Made by a program: the position numbers and the translations under genes. Shown one piece after another: positions 7,736-16,334 of a stretch of DNA of 64,000 bases (the stretch's first letter is position 1; every line of letters starts with the position of its first letter). The notes under the pieces are model-generated. The model was not told the origin of the DNA. It made no database searches and saw only the letters and a program-made list of their open reading frames with translations. The stretch is from Mycetocola miduiensis (GTDB taxonomy: Bacteria; Actinomycetota; Actinomycetes; Actinomycetales; Microbacteriaceae), in contig NZ_FOVM01000003.1 of NCBI RefSeq assembly GCF_900115155.1, positions 290,555-354,554 of the forward strand. Reading direction: 5' to 3'.

Positions 7736-8854
7736 TCAGTAGGCGAGCTTGTCGTCGAACACGAGAACACCGCGGTTGAGCTTGCCAGCAGCCATGTCAT
7801 CGAACGCGGCGTTGATGTCATCGAGCGCGTAGGTTTTGGAGATCATCTTGTCGAGCGGCAACAAGCCGCGCGCGTAGAGGTCCAGGATGAGCGGGATGTC
7901 GACGGCCGGGCGCGATGACCCGTAGAGCGAGCCGGTGACGATCTTCTCCTCGCGCACCAGCTGCGGGCCTGGCAGTGAGGGCCGGGCATCCGCCGCGGGC
8001 ACGCCGACGCACACGATGGTGCCGCCGGCGACCGTTGCATCGAAGGCCTGGGCGAGCACCGCAGGAGCTCCGACGGCGTCGATGGTGTAGTCGGCGCCGA
8101 ATCCGTCGGTAAGGGCGCGCACCTGTTCGACGACGTCGTCGCCGGGTGCGATCACATGAGTCGCGCCGAATTCCATCGCCTCGGCACGCTTCGACTCGAT
8201 CGGGTCGACAACGATGATCTGGAGGGCACCCGCTACTTTTGCGCCCATCACAGCGCTCAGGCCGACGCCCCCGGCGCCGAAGATGAGCACCGAGCTTCCT
8301 GGGCGCACCTGGGCACGGTTGACGGCGGCCCCATAGCCGGTCATGATCGCGCAACCGACCAGGGCGGCAACACCGAGCGGCACGGTCGGGTCGATCTTTA
8401 TCGCGCTCGCAGCCGGCACCACGGTGTGCGACGCGAACGTCGACAGGAATGAGTAGTGGTAGACGGTGTCGCCGTCCTTGCTGAGCCGCGAACTACCGTC
8501 GAGCATGGTTCCGGCCAGCGTGTACGGGGTGGCGGCTGTGCACAGCACGGGGCGCCCATTGTGGCAGTGACGGCACTCGCCGCAGTTCGGCATCCATGAC
8601 AGCGCGACGTGGTCCCCCGGCACCACGTGCGTCACGAGCTCGCCGACAGCTTCGACGACACCGGCTCCTTCGTGCCCGAGCACGCACGGCAAGGGCGATG
8701 GGATGCGACCGGAGCGTGTGTGCGCATCAGACGCGCAAATACCGCTGGCGACGATGCGCACGAGCACCTCTGTCGGCCGCGGTTCCGCAAGCTCCAGCGA
8801 GGTGACCTCGAACGGCTGATCGGTCCCGGCGAGAAAGGCTGCGGTGATCTCCAT
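7736..8854 (-). CDS. Zinc-dependent alcohol dehydrogenase (MDR, class III / NDMA-type like)
   Basis: 372 residues. Catalytic zinc ligands: Cys in GICASDAH, His in LGHEGAG and Cys in LVGCAIMTG. The structural-zinc Cys set is CGECRHCHNGRPVLC. Rossmann motif: GAGGVGLS. Its layout, including a long segment after the structural-zinc loop and TPYTLAGTMLDG, is typical of class III and mycothiol/NDMA-dependent alcohol dehydrogenases of actinobacteria. It lies 29 bases upstream of the aldehyde dehydrogenase and 31 bases after the kinase. Alcohol-to-aldehyde oxidation is well supported; the substrate is unknown. Confidence 0.88.
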   Translation of the reverse strand: MEITAAFLAGTDQPFEVTSLELAEPRPTEVLVRIVASGICASDAHTRSGRIPSPLPCVLGHEGAGVVEAVGELVTHVVPGDHVALSWMPNCGECRHCHNGRPVLCTAATPYTLAGTMLDGSSRLSKDGDTVYHYSFLSTFASHTVVPAASAIKIDPTVPLGVAALVGCAIMTGYGAAVNRAQVRPGSSVLIFGAGGVGLSAVMGAKVAGALQIIVVDPIESKRAEAMEFGATHVIAPGDDVVEQVRALTDGFGADYTIDAVGAPAVLAQAFDATVAGGTIVCVGVPAADARPSLPGPQLVREEKIVTGSLYGSSRPAVDIPLILDLYARGLLPLDKMISKTYALDDINAAFDDMAAGKLNRGVLVFDDKLAY

Positions 8855-8885
8855 GGTGTTGCTCCTTGACTAAGTTGTCGGGTAT

Positions 8886-10295
8886 CTAACGGCACGCGAT
8901 GGTGTCGAGCTCTTGAAAAAGTGGGTCGAGATGCACGGGCAAAAGCGCGTACGCGTCACGGATCGGGCGGTATGCGAGAGCACCGTGCGGATCCACATCC
9001 CATGTCTCTCCCGGGTGCACCGTGGCGGCCACCGCAGCATCCCAGTCCGGGTACACGCCTGCGCCGACGAGCGCGCAGATCGCTGAGCCCATGCCGGCGG
9101 CATCTGTGAGGCGATTGCGTCGCACGGGACGTTCGAGGACGGCTGCGAGAATCCACATCACGAGGTCGGACCGCGATCCTCCGCCCGACACGATCACGTG
9201 CTCAAAGCGTCGCCCGAGCGTTTCTTCCATTGCGTCGATGTGCCGACGCATGGTGAGGGCGATTCCCTCAAGAATTGCTCGGTAGATGTGAAAGCGCCCC
9301 TGTCTGCCATCGAATCCGATGAGCGCACCGCGGCGGTAGGGGGCGTCGCCGGGTGCCAGCCAGTCGAGAACCGCGAAGAGGCCGTCGCTTCCAGGCGCGA
9401 CAGCGCGCGCACCTCTCCCCAGTTCGTCGTCAGTGAGACCGGTCCCGTTGTCGAGGAGTTCGCGCCACCAGCTCACCGTCCACATGCCGCGACGGATGCC
9501 GCCGCTTTCGTAGAGAAATCTGTGCGGTTCGGAGGCGAAGTTCATCCAGACGTCGTCATGCTCCACAGAGACGAGCGACCCTGTCGTCATTGCGGCGATG
9601 TAGGTGCCTAGGGAAAGTAGTACGGTATCTTCGTCGCGGAGCCCTGACCCGAGTGCTTCTACGGCCTTGTCATTCGCCGTCGCGTACACGGTGAGGCCTG
9701 CAGGAAGGCCCGTCGCTGCCGCCGCGTCGGCGGTGATCGTGCCGAGTGGGGCGCCCGGCAGCACGAGATCGAACAGCTGCTCACGCATCATCCCAGTGCG
9801 CTCATAGGCCTCCGGATCAGTCGACCAACCCCAGTTCTCTTCATCAACCGGCCAGACACCCTGGAGGTTGGCCACGGTGTCGACAAACCGGCCCGTCAAA
9901 CGGTGCCCGAGATAGCCAGACGACGTGGTCACATACCGCACACGCGGATCGTGAACGTGGGCTCGCGAGACGCGCACGTCCATCCAGCTGAGCACGGGTT
10001 CGACCAGCTGACCATGCTCGTCAAGTAAGGCCCGGCAGAAACGGATTGTGCACAGCCCGACACCGACGATCCGCGAACGATCCCCCGTGAATCCAGCGAG
10101 CGCCTCATGGCACGCATCAACGATCGAGTCCCAGAGGTCGTCACCGGGGTGCACTACGTGTCCCGGTGACGGTGACTCTGTGGGTTTCAGACGCCGCTGC
10201 GCGGAGGAATGGACGACACCGTTCTCATCGACGATGAGAACCTTCGTCGATTGTGAACCGCCGTCAATTGCGACGACGTAGCGGCGTCGGGTCAC
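8886..10295 (-). CDS. FGGY-family carbohydrate kinase
   Basis: 469 residues, the usual FGGY length. The N-terminal actin-like ATPase motif AIDGGSQSTKVLIVD is present, followed by LSWMDVR, the DKAVEALGSGL and LSLGTYIA phosphate-binding region, and VSGGGSRSDLVMWILA near the C-terminus. FGGY kinases phosphorylate sugars, polyols, glycerol or quinones. Its ATG overlaps the stop of the FAD oxidase by four bases (ATGA), so the two are coupled. In this operon it probably phosphorylates a polyol-like intermediate (inference). Confidence 0.9.
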   Translation of the reverse strand: MTRRRYVVAIDGGSQSTKVLIVDENGVVHSSAQRRLKPTESPSPGHVVHPGDDLWDSIVDACHEALAGFTGDRSRIVGVGLCTIRFCRALLDEHGQLVEPVLSWMDVRVSRAHVHDPRVRYVTTSSGYLGHRLTGRFVDTVANLQGVWPVDEENWGWSTDPEAYERTGMMREQLFDLVLPGAPLGTITADAAAATGLPAGLTVYATANDKAVEALGSGLRDEDTVLLSLGTYIAAMTTGSLVSVEHDDVWMNFASEPHRFLYESGGIRRGMWTVSWWRELLDNGTGLTDDELGRGARAVAPGSDGLFAVLDWLAPGDAPYRRGALIGFDGRQGRFHIYRAILEGIALTMRRHIDAMEETLGRRFEHVIVSGGGSRSDLVMWILAAVLERPVRRNRLTDAAGMGSAICALVGAGVYPDWDAAVAATVHPGETWDVDPHGALAYRPIRDAYALLPVHLDPLFQELDTIACR

Positions 10296-11755
10296 GCTTC
10301 GAGCGGGATGATCGTGCCGGCGTTCATCACGCCGTTGGGGTCGAAGGTGTTCTTCAGGTGCTCGATCAGTGCATATGCGCTGCCGTGCTCCTCTCGCGTC
10401 CAGGGGGCGCGATACTTACCGATTCCGTGGTGATGCACCATCGAGCCGCCGAGGCGCAGAGACTCTTCCACGATGATCGCGTTCAACGGGATGTGGTAGC
10501 GGTCGATCTCTTCCCGCGGGTCGCAGTCAATGTTGTAGTCGTACACGAAGTACAGGTTGGTACCGGTCTGGTAGCTGTGCGAAGAGTGCGCACCGAGCAT
10601 CGTGAGGTCGTGGGCCCGCGGGAATTCAGTTCGGATGCGGTCCATGACGGCACGGTAGAGCTCACCGACGCCCGACCAGTTGATCGAGACTTCCGTGGTG
10701 TAACCGAGGTGAGCGTTCTGCAGCATCGTCACCTTTTCGGCGTCGATCTTGTCTTGACCCCAGTTGAGGTTGGCAAACCACGCTTCAATGAGGCTCGAGT
10801 CGACGCTCTCATGCGCACGGTTCGCGAATGTCTCGGTGATCGCCTGCGAGGTGGCTGCCACGAGCGGCTTTGGTCCTTCGGCGGTGAAAATGACGACGTT
10901 CTTGCCCGCGGAGAAGTGCGCGAAGTGCTGGTTCGCATCCTCCGGCGAGTACACTCGGCAGACCGAAGGACGGTATCCGGCTGTCACAAGTTCACGGATG
11001 GCGGCAACGCCCTCATCGAAGTCGTCCATGAGGAACCCGAAGAAGCGGGTGTTCTCCGGCCGGTACGGGAAGACCTTGATGGTCACTTCGGTAATGAAGC
11101 ACAGCGCGCCTTCGTTACCGATGATCACGTGGCGGATGTCGGGACCAGCTGCGCGTCGAGGCACGCTCTTGACGCGGGTGACCGTTCCGTCTGGGAAGAC
11201 GGCCTCGAGACCGCTGACCATGTCTTCGATTGCGCCATACAGTGTTGAAAACTGACCGATCGAGCGGGTGGCGACGAGGCCGCCGTATTGCGCAAGCGGC
11301 TTCGACTGGGGCGAGTGCCCCGTGGTCAGACCTTGCTTGCGAAGCTGATTCTCGAGATGCTCGAGCGAAACACCACACTGCACCGTGACCAGCATGTCGG
11401 TCTCGTTCACCTCGATGATGCTGTTCATCCGCGAACCGTCGAGTACGATCGTGTCTTCGACAGCGGTTTCCAGACCGCCTTCGGTACCTGTGCGGCCGGT
11501 CCGCGGCACAACGTTCACCAAATTGGCGTTCGCAAACTGAAGAACGGCAGCAACGTCGGCGGTGTTGCGAGGGTAGGCGATGACCGACGGGAACGGCCCA
11601 TCGAAGATGCCGTGCACGGCCTGGTACTTCTTGAACCGGTCGACACTCGCGAGTTGAAGCTCGTGCTCGTCGGTGACAACTGCGTCGCTGCCCAGAAGAT
11701 TGGTGATGCCCGCGACGATCTCGTCACGGCTGAGTGTGGATCTGGATGCCGACAT
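10292..11755 (-). CDS. FAD-linked oxidase, alkyldihydroxyacetonephosphate-synthase / glycolate-oxidase type
   Basis: 487 residues from ATG 11755, which has AGAAGG nine bases upstream. The N-terminal FAD-binding (PCMH) domain shows PRTGRTGTEGGLE, GHSPQSKPLAQYGGLVATRS and IGNEGALCFITEVTIKVFP. The C-terminal FAD-oxidase domain shows the HHHGIGKYR motif and the end FDPNGVMNAGTIIP, both characteristic of the AGPS/vanillyl-alcohol-oxidase superfamily. It probably oxidises a hydroxy acid or polyol, passing electrons to a carrier or oxygen. Its stop overlaps the start of the FGGY kinase. Confidence 0.88.
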   Translation of the reverse strand: MSASRSTLSRDEIVAGITNLLGSDAVVTDEHELQLASVDRFKKYQAVHGIFDGPFPSVIAYPRNTADVAAVLQFANANLVNVVPRTGRTGTEGGLETAVEDTIVLDGSRMNSIIEVNETDMLVTVQCGVSLEHLENQLRKQGLTTGHSPQSKPLAQYGGLVATRSIGQFSTLYGAIEDMVSGLEAVFPDGTVTRVKSVPRRAAGPDIRHVIIGNEGALCFITEVTIKVFPYRPENTRFFGFLMDDFDEGVAAIRELVTAGYRPSVCRVYSPEDANQHFAHFSAGKNVVIFTAEGPKPLVAATSQAITETFANRAHESVDSSLIEAWFANLNWGQDKIDAEKVTMLQNAHLGYTTEVSINWSGVGELYRAVMDRIRTEFPRAHDLTMLGAHSSHSYQTGTNLYFVYDYNIDCDPREEIDRYHIPLNAIIVEESLRLGGSMVHHHGIGKYRAPWTREEHGSAYALIEHLKNTFDPNGVMNAGTIIPLEA

Positions 11756-11807
11756 TGAGGGGCCTTCTCTTTCGGGGTGAGTCGAGTGTTTGACTGAAGT
11801 GACGTGG

Positions 11808-12584
11808 TCAGCGGACCAGGTATCCGCCGTCAACGGTAAGGATGTGTCCGTTGACATAATCAGAGGCGCGGCTGGCGAGGAAAACCGTTGCCCCCATGAG
11901 GTCAGCCGGGTCACCCCACCGTTCCGCCGGAATGTGCTGAAGGATGCGATTGCTGGCCTCTTCGTCGGCGCGCGTCTGGGCTGTCAGTGCTGTTGCGAAG
12001 TAGCCGGGAGCAATGGCGTTCACCTGGATGTTGTCTGCGGCCAACTCATCGCAGTACGCCCGGGTGAAACCGGCGATGCCGGCCTTTGTCGCGGCATACG
12101 CAGGCGACTGCTGTCCGCCGAGGAATGAGAACAAAGAGGCAATATTGATGATCTTGCCGTGTCCCTGTGCTCGCATTACTCGGCTGGCCTCATGAGCGAG
12201 CTCGAAGGGCGCGGTGAGATTGATGGACACCATCGGATCCCACTTGTCTCGACCGAACGACTCGACATCATCGAGCAGGCAGATGCCGGCCGAGTTCACC
12301 AGAATGTCGAGTGAACCGAACCGTTCCACGCAGGCCGCCACGATCTCGGCGGATACACCGCGTTGACCGAGGTCGGCCTGCAGGAACTCGTACTCCCGGC
12401 CTTCTGCTTCGATGAGTTGGCGCGTGGTTCCGTCGTCATCGACGAGCCCCGCTACGAAGACGTTCGCACCGGCCTTGGCGAGGGCGACGCTGAATGCCCG
12501 GCCCAACCCGGAGTTGCCCCCGGTCACCACGGCGTTGCGGCCGGGGAGCGAAAACAACTCCAACGAGAAGTCGGTGATTTCCAT
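11808..12584 (-). CDS. Short-chain dehydrogenase/reductase (KduD-like)
   Basis: 258 residues. Classical SDR: TGGNSGLG cofactor motif near residue 20, NSAG, the catalytic Ser in INIASLFS, YAATKAG (Tyr-x3-Lys), and the C-terminal DYVNGHILTVDGGYLVR. It is closest in look to 2-deoxy-gluconate 3-dehydrogenase / 5-keto-gluconate reductase type SDRs. Fourth of the catabolic genes after the transporter, it probably interconverts a ketone and an alcohol in the imported compound. Confidence 0.88.
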   Translation of the reverse strand: MEITDFSLELFSLPGRNAVVTGGNSGLGRAFSVALAKAGANVFVAGLVDDDGTTRQLIEAEGREYEFLQADLGQRGVSAEIVAACVERFGSLDILVNSAGICLLDDVESFGRDKWDPMVSINLTAPFELAHEASRVMRAQGHGKIINIASLFSFLGGQQSPAYAATKAGIAGFTRAYCDELAADNIQVNAIAPGYFATALTAQTRADEEASNRILQHIPAERWGDPADLMGATVFLASRASDYVNGHILTVDGGYLVR

Positions 12585-12643
12585 CGTGCGTTTTACCTTT
12601 CTCGGTGAAGCTTTCGCTTCGGGTTGTGCAGGTCCGCGAGGTG

Positions 12644-13579
12644 CTAGATGAGGCCTTGCTCGGTGAGCCAGTCGATTGCGACGTCTTCCGGCTCCTCCCC
12701 GTCGACATCGACGAGGGCATTGAGCTTCTGCATTTCTTCGGTGGTGAGCAGCGGGGAGATTTCCGCGATGATGTCAGCGATTTCCGGGTACTTCTTGAGG
12801 GTCGACTCCTTGACGGTGAACGCACCCTGGTACGTCGGGAAGAACTCTTTATCGTCTTCCAACACAACCAGGTCGAGTGCGGCAATGCGCCCATCCGTCG
12901 TGAAGACCTCACCGAAGGTGCAGTCGGCGGCCTTCTCGGTAGCCGTGTAGATCAAGCCCGTGTCGAGAAGCGTGACGTTGGACTCCGAAGCGCCGAAACC
13001 GTATGCCTCCGAAACACCGGTCCAGCCGTCGTCGCGGGTGGAAAACTCGCTCTCGATGCAGAAGGTCTGCTTCTCGCCGGGTAGTCCCGCAACATCGCTG
13101 AGGGTTGTGATGCCCAGCTCTTTGGCAGTGTCTGCGCGCGTTGCGAAGGCATAGGTGTTGTTGAATGGCGCAGGGTCGAGCCATGCGATGCCTTCGGCAG
13201 CGTCGGCTTCCTTGACGGCCTCGAACTGTGCTTCCGCACCCTTCACCGCGGCAGTGTTGCCTTGGTATGTGATCCACGCGGTGCCGGTGTACTCCCAATA
13301 CCCAACAAACTCGTCGTTCACCAGGGCGGCACGCGTGTTGGCTGAGCCGACCAGCTTGGTGTTCGCTTCCAGGTCTGCGCCGTGTGCATTCAGCAGCTCG
13401 GTCGTGATGTGGGCGAGAATGTACTGCTCCGAGAAGTCCTTCGAGCCAATCTGCCCGGTCAGACCTTCGAGTTCGTCGCCAGCGCTCGACGATGAGCTTG
13501 CACTGGCGCCGGAGCATCCGCTGAGCAAGAGTGCACCGGCGGCAGCAACCGCAAGACCGGCAGTGAGATTTTTTTTCAT
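12644..13579 (-). CDS. Quaternary-amine (glycine betaine/choline/carnitine type) ABC transporter substrate-binding lipoprotein
   Basis: 311 residues from ATG 13579, with AAAGGAG upstream. The signal peptide ends in an LSGC lipobox near residue 21, followed by a Ser-rich linker. The OpuAC/OpuCC-type binding domain shows IGSKDFSEQYILAHI, GYWEYTGTAWITYQG and ARLDLVVLEDDKEFFP. In characterised relatives these regions form the aromatic cage for trimethylammonium groups. It is coded in the same operon as two OpuCB/OpuCD-type permeases and an OpuCA-type ATPase. Uptake of a quaternary or methylated amine is therefore likely, and because catabolic genes follow, for use as nutrient rather than osmoprotection (inference). 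Confidence 0.88.
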   Translation of the reverse strand: MKKNLTAGLAVAAAGALLLSGCSGASASSSSSAGDELEGLTGQIGSKDFSEQYILAHITTELLNAHGADLEANTKLVGSANTRAALVNDEFVGYWEYTGTAWITYQGNTAAVKGAEAQFEAVKEADAAEGIAWLDPAPFNNTYAFATRADTAKELGITTLSDVAGLPGEKQTFCIESEFSTRDDGWTGVSEAYGFGASESNVTLLDTGLIYTATEKAADCTFGEVFTTDGRIAALDLVVLEDDKEFFPTYQGAFTVKESTLKKYPEIADIIAEISPLLTTEEMQKLNALVDVDGEEPEDVAIDWLTEQGLI

Positions 13580-13691
13580 GAGTACTCCTTTGTGTTGTGA
13601 AGCGACCCGCGCACGAAGCTGTACACGGGTGAAGCCACCCGCGCGCGAGCCTGCACACGGGTGAATTGAATCGAGGTTGAAGAGCTGATGT

Positions 13692-14492
13692 TTAGAGCCC
13701 TCGCGGTTTGACGAACTCTTCAACCAGCCCGGCGATCCAGTCGATGAGCACTGCGATGGCAGCGACGAGGATGGCGCCGACGAAGAGGACGGGAAATCGC
13801 TGCAACTTGAGGCCGTTGACGATCATGTCGCCAAGGCCGCCGGCATTGATAAAGGTGGCGATCGTCGCAACACTCACACAGAAGACAAGGGCCGTGCGCA
13901 GACCCGCGAGAATGACGGGCGACGCGAGCGGTAGCTCGATGCGCCGAAGCACCTGCGAGTACGTCATGCCCATGCCGCGCGCGGCTTCTTTCACGCCAGC
14001 GTCAACCTGCTCGAGACCGATGAGCGTGTTGCGCAGCACGGGAAGAAATGAGTAGGCCACCAGCGCAACGAGCGCCGTAGCGAACCCGGTCTGCCAAACG
14101 ATGGCCAGCAGGATCACCACACCGACTGCAGGAGTGGCCTGGCCGATATTGGCGAGGCCGAACGCCACCGTGTGCACCACTTTGGAGCGGCTTCGATAGA
14201 CAGCGATACCCGCGGGGATCGCAAGAATTGCAACCAGCGCGGATGCCGCGACGGTGAGCACCAAGTGCTCACTGATCCGGGCGAAGAGATAGTCCGCATT
14301 GAGCGTGCGCTTCTCGATCGAGTCGAGCTGCATCGACGCGATCCACAAGTATGTGGCTAAGAGCACGAACCCCACCACGACAGGGGCGGCCGCGATGCGA
14401 GCAAGTCTGCCGTACCGACGACGACCGGAGCCGTCCGGGACTGCCTTGAGATCGTCGACGAGGCTCACCTCGGTCTCGGTCACGATACTCAT
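13692..14492 (-). CDS. Quaternary-amine ABC transporter permease (second)
   Basis: 266 residues from ATG 14492, one base after the ATPase stop. It has five or six membrane helices and the BPD-transport inner-membrane domain with the EAA-loop sequence VDAGVKEAARGMGMTYSQVLRRIELPLA, typical of the OpuCB/OpuCD family. GGLGDMI near the C-terminus is also typical. It pairs with the permease at 15,548-16,213. The ATPase energises both. Confidence 0.88.
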   Translation of the reverse strand: MSIVTETEVSLVDDLKAVPDGSGRRRYGRLARIAAAPVVVGFVLLATYLWIASMQLDSIEKRTLNADYLFARISEHLVLTVAASALVAILAIPAGIAVYRSRSKVVHTVAFGLANIGQATPAVGVVILLAIVWQTGFATALVALVAYSFLPVLRNTLIGLEQVDAGVKEAARGMGMTYSQVLRRIELPLASPVILAGLRTALVFCVSVATIATFINAGGLGDMIVNGLKLQRFPVLFVGAILVAAIAVLIDWIAGLVEEFVKPRGL

Positions 14493-14493
14493 G

Positions 14494-15555
14494 TCAGCGC
14501 GTTCCCTCGGCAGCAAACGCCACGGGCTGAGCGTCATTGAGCACGGCAGAGATCGAAGCGTTGGTAATCGAACCGCACACGCGGTGGTCGACATCTACGA
14601 CGTTGACCGCTGCCGCACCGGTGAGTACCAGCATATTCAACGCATCACGCAGGGAGTCCTGCAGCGTGATCTGCGGTGCTCCGTCGACCGCCGGGCGAAG
14701 CGGCGCATCGATCAGCGGGATCAGGGCGAGGCGCTTGAGCGCGGCACCCTGACCGATGAAGGAAGAAACATACTCGTTCGCCGGGTTCGCGAGAATCCGC
14801 GCCGGGGTATCGAACTGCTCAATCTGTGACCGATCGCTGAGAACGGCAATGCGGTCTCCGAGCTTGATCGCCTCATCGAAGTCGTGGGTGACAAAGATGA
14901 TCGTCTTGCCGATGTCTGCCTGCAACCGAAGGAACTCGGCCTGCAGCTTCTCGCGGGTGATCGGGTCGGTTGCGCCGAAGGGCTCATCCATAAGCATGAC
15001 GGGTGGGTCGGCTGCGAGCGCGCGAGCAACACCGGCGCGCTGCTGCTGCCCACCAGAGAGCTGCTTCGGGTAGCGCTTCGCGAACTGCTCTGGGTCGAGC
15101 TGCACCGTCTGAAGCAATTCGTCGACGCGGTCGGCGATTCTCGATTTCGACCAACCAAGGAGCTTGGGAACGACCCCGATGTTCTCGGCGATCGTGAGGT
15201 GCGGAAAGAGGCCGATCTGCTGGATGACGTAGCCGATATGACGACGCAGTTGATTCGGATCCATCGAGAGGATGTCGGTCCCGTCGATGCGAATTGACCC
15301 ATTCGACGGTTCTATGATGCGGTTGATCATCTTCATGGTCGTCGTCTTGCCGCATCCGCTCGGCCCGACGAACATCACGAGCTCACCTGGTTCGATGCGC
15401 ATCGAAAAGTCATCGACGGCCGCCTCCGGCTGACCAGGATAGACCTTGCTCACGCCATCCAGTTCAATTGAGACGCCGCGCTGCTTTTGGGAAATCGCAG
15501 AGAGGAATCCGGTATTGGTACTGACTGCGGGCGTATCGGTCGTTGAATCAGGCAC
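14494..15555 (-). CDS. Quaternary-amine ABC transporter ATP-binding protein with CBS-like tail
   Basis: 353 residues from GTG 15555, chosen because AGGGGG lies five bases upstream and the longer frame lies inside the permease gene; it overlaps that gene by eight bases. Walker A GPSGCGKTT, Q-loop VIQQIGLFPHLT, signature LSGGQQQR, Walker B VMLMDEPFGA and the switch His in FVTHD are all intact. The C-terminal approx. 90 residues resemble the CBS-domain region of OpuCA, where ionic strength is sensed in relatives. Couples ATP hydrolysis to uptake. Confidence 0.92.
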   Translation of the reverse strand: MPDSTTDTPAVSTNTGFLSAISQKQRGVSIELDGVSKVYPGQPEAAVDDFSMRIEPGELVMFVGPSGCGKTTTMKMINRIIEPSNGSIRIDGTDILSMDPNQLRRHIGYVIQQIGLFPHLTIAENIGVVPKLLGWSKSRIADRVDELLQTVQLDPEQFAKRYPKQLSGGQQQRAGVARALAADPPVMLMDEPFGATDPITREKLQAEFLRLQADIGKTIIFVTHDFDEAIKLGDRIAVLSDRSQIEQFDTPARILANPANEYVSSFIGQGAALKRLALIPLIDAPLRPAVDGAPQITLQDSLRDALNMLVLTGAAAVNVVDVDHRVCGSITNASISAVLNDAQPVAFAAEGTR

Positions 15556-16213
15556 GGAGCCCCCTCGAGGTCGTGTAGCGGGAAATGAGTACGAACGCAC
15601 CGTCGACGAGAAGCGCGAGGAGGATGATCCCGACGGTGCCCGCGAGTGCGTAGTTGAGTGCATTCTTCGAGCCCAGCGAACTCAGACCCTTGAAGATGTA
15701 TTGCCCGAGGCCCGGGCCGGCCACATAGGCGGCAATTGCGGCAACACCGAGCCCCAGTTGCGCTGCCACGCGTGTTCCGGTGAGGATCAGGGGCCAGGCT
15801 AGCGGCAGCTGCGTGGTGAGCAGGATTCGGCGCGGGCTCATGCCCATCGCCTTCGCCGATTCCATGATGTGCTCCGGAACTTCCGTTAGTCCCACGACCG
15901 TGTTGCGAATGATGGGAAGAAGCGAGTAGAAGACCAGCGCGACGATCGTCGGCCCCCACCCTAGGCCGAGCACCGGACTGAGCAGTGCGAGAAGCGCCAG
16001 AGACGGAACAGTGATGGCGACGGATGCCGCAGTGATTGCGGTCGCGCGAGGCGTCGCACGGTTCCATACGAGCAGTCCGAGCAGGACGCCGGTGACGAGT
16101 GCGATCGCCAACGCGATGACCACGACGAACAAGTGCTCGCCCGCGAGCACGAGGATGTCCTCCCAGCGGCGCTCCAGGAATGTCATGGCGTTGCCGAAGT
16201 CAAAACTGGTCAT
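15548..16213 (-). CDS. Quaternary-amine ABC transporter permease (first)
   Basis: 221 residues from ATG 16213, with AAAGGAGC upstream. It has five or six membrane helices, an EAA loop (VPEHIMESAKAMGMSPRRILLTTQLPLAW) and AGPGLGQYIFKG near the end, as in OpuCB. It is the first gene of the ten-gene minus-strand operon that ends with Fae at 5,645. The intergenic region upstream carries a palindrome shared with the divergent IclR gene. Confidence 0.88.
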   Translation of the reverse strand: MTSFDFGNAMTFLERRWEDILVLAGEHLFVVVIALAIALVTGVLLGLLVWNRATPRATAITAASVAITVPSLALLALLSPVLGLGWGPTIVALVFYSLLPIIRNTVVGLTEVPEHIMESAKAMGMSPRRILLTTQLPLAWPLILTGTRVAAQLGLGVAAIAAYVAGPGLGQYIFKGLSSLGSKNALNYALAGTVGIILLALLVDGAFVLISRYTTSRGLRA

Positions 16214-16297
16214 AGCTGCTGCTCCTTTCACCATTGAGGGGGCGCCGAACTGACGACGTGCTCAGCATATGGAGGTGATGTCTTTAGCGCAACGACT

Positions 16298-16314
16298 GTT
16301 GTGCATATGACAAC
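16298..16314. promoter_or_regulatory. Palindrome between the transporter operon and the iclR-type gene
   Basis: Inverted repeat GTTGT-N7-ACAAC centred on CATATG, 21 bases upstream of the IclR-family start and 85 bases upstream of the permease start. A second GCATATG lies at 16,265. It is a plausible IclR operator controlling both directions; not demonstrated. Confidence 0.45.
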
Positions 16315-16334
16315 TTAGTGGGTAGCCTGAGCCT

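Noticed and set aside
12436..12912. Minus-strand Ser/Arg-rich frame across the SDR and binding-protein genes
   Set aside because: Shadow frame; both real genes have clear motifs in other frames.
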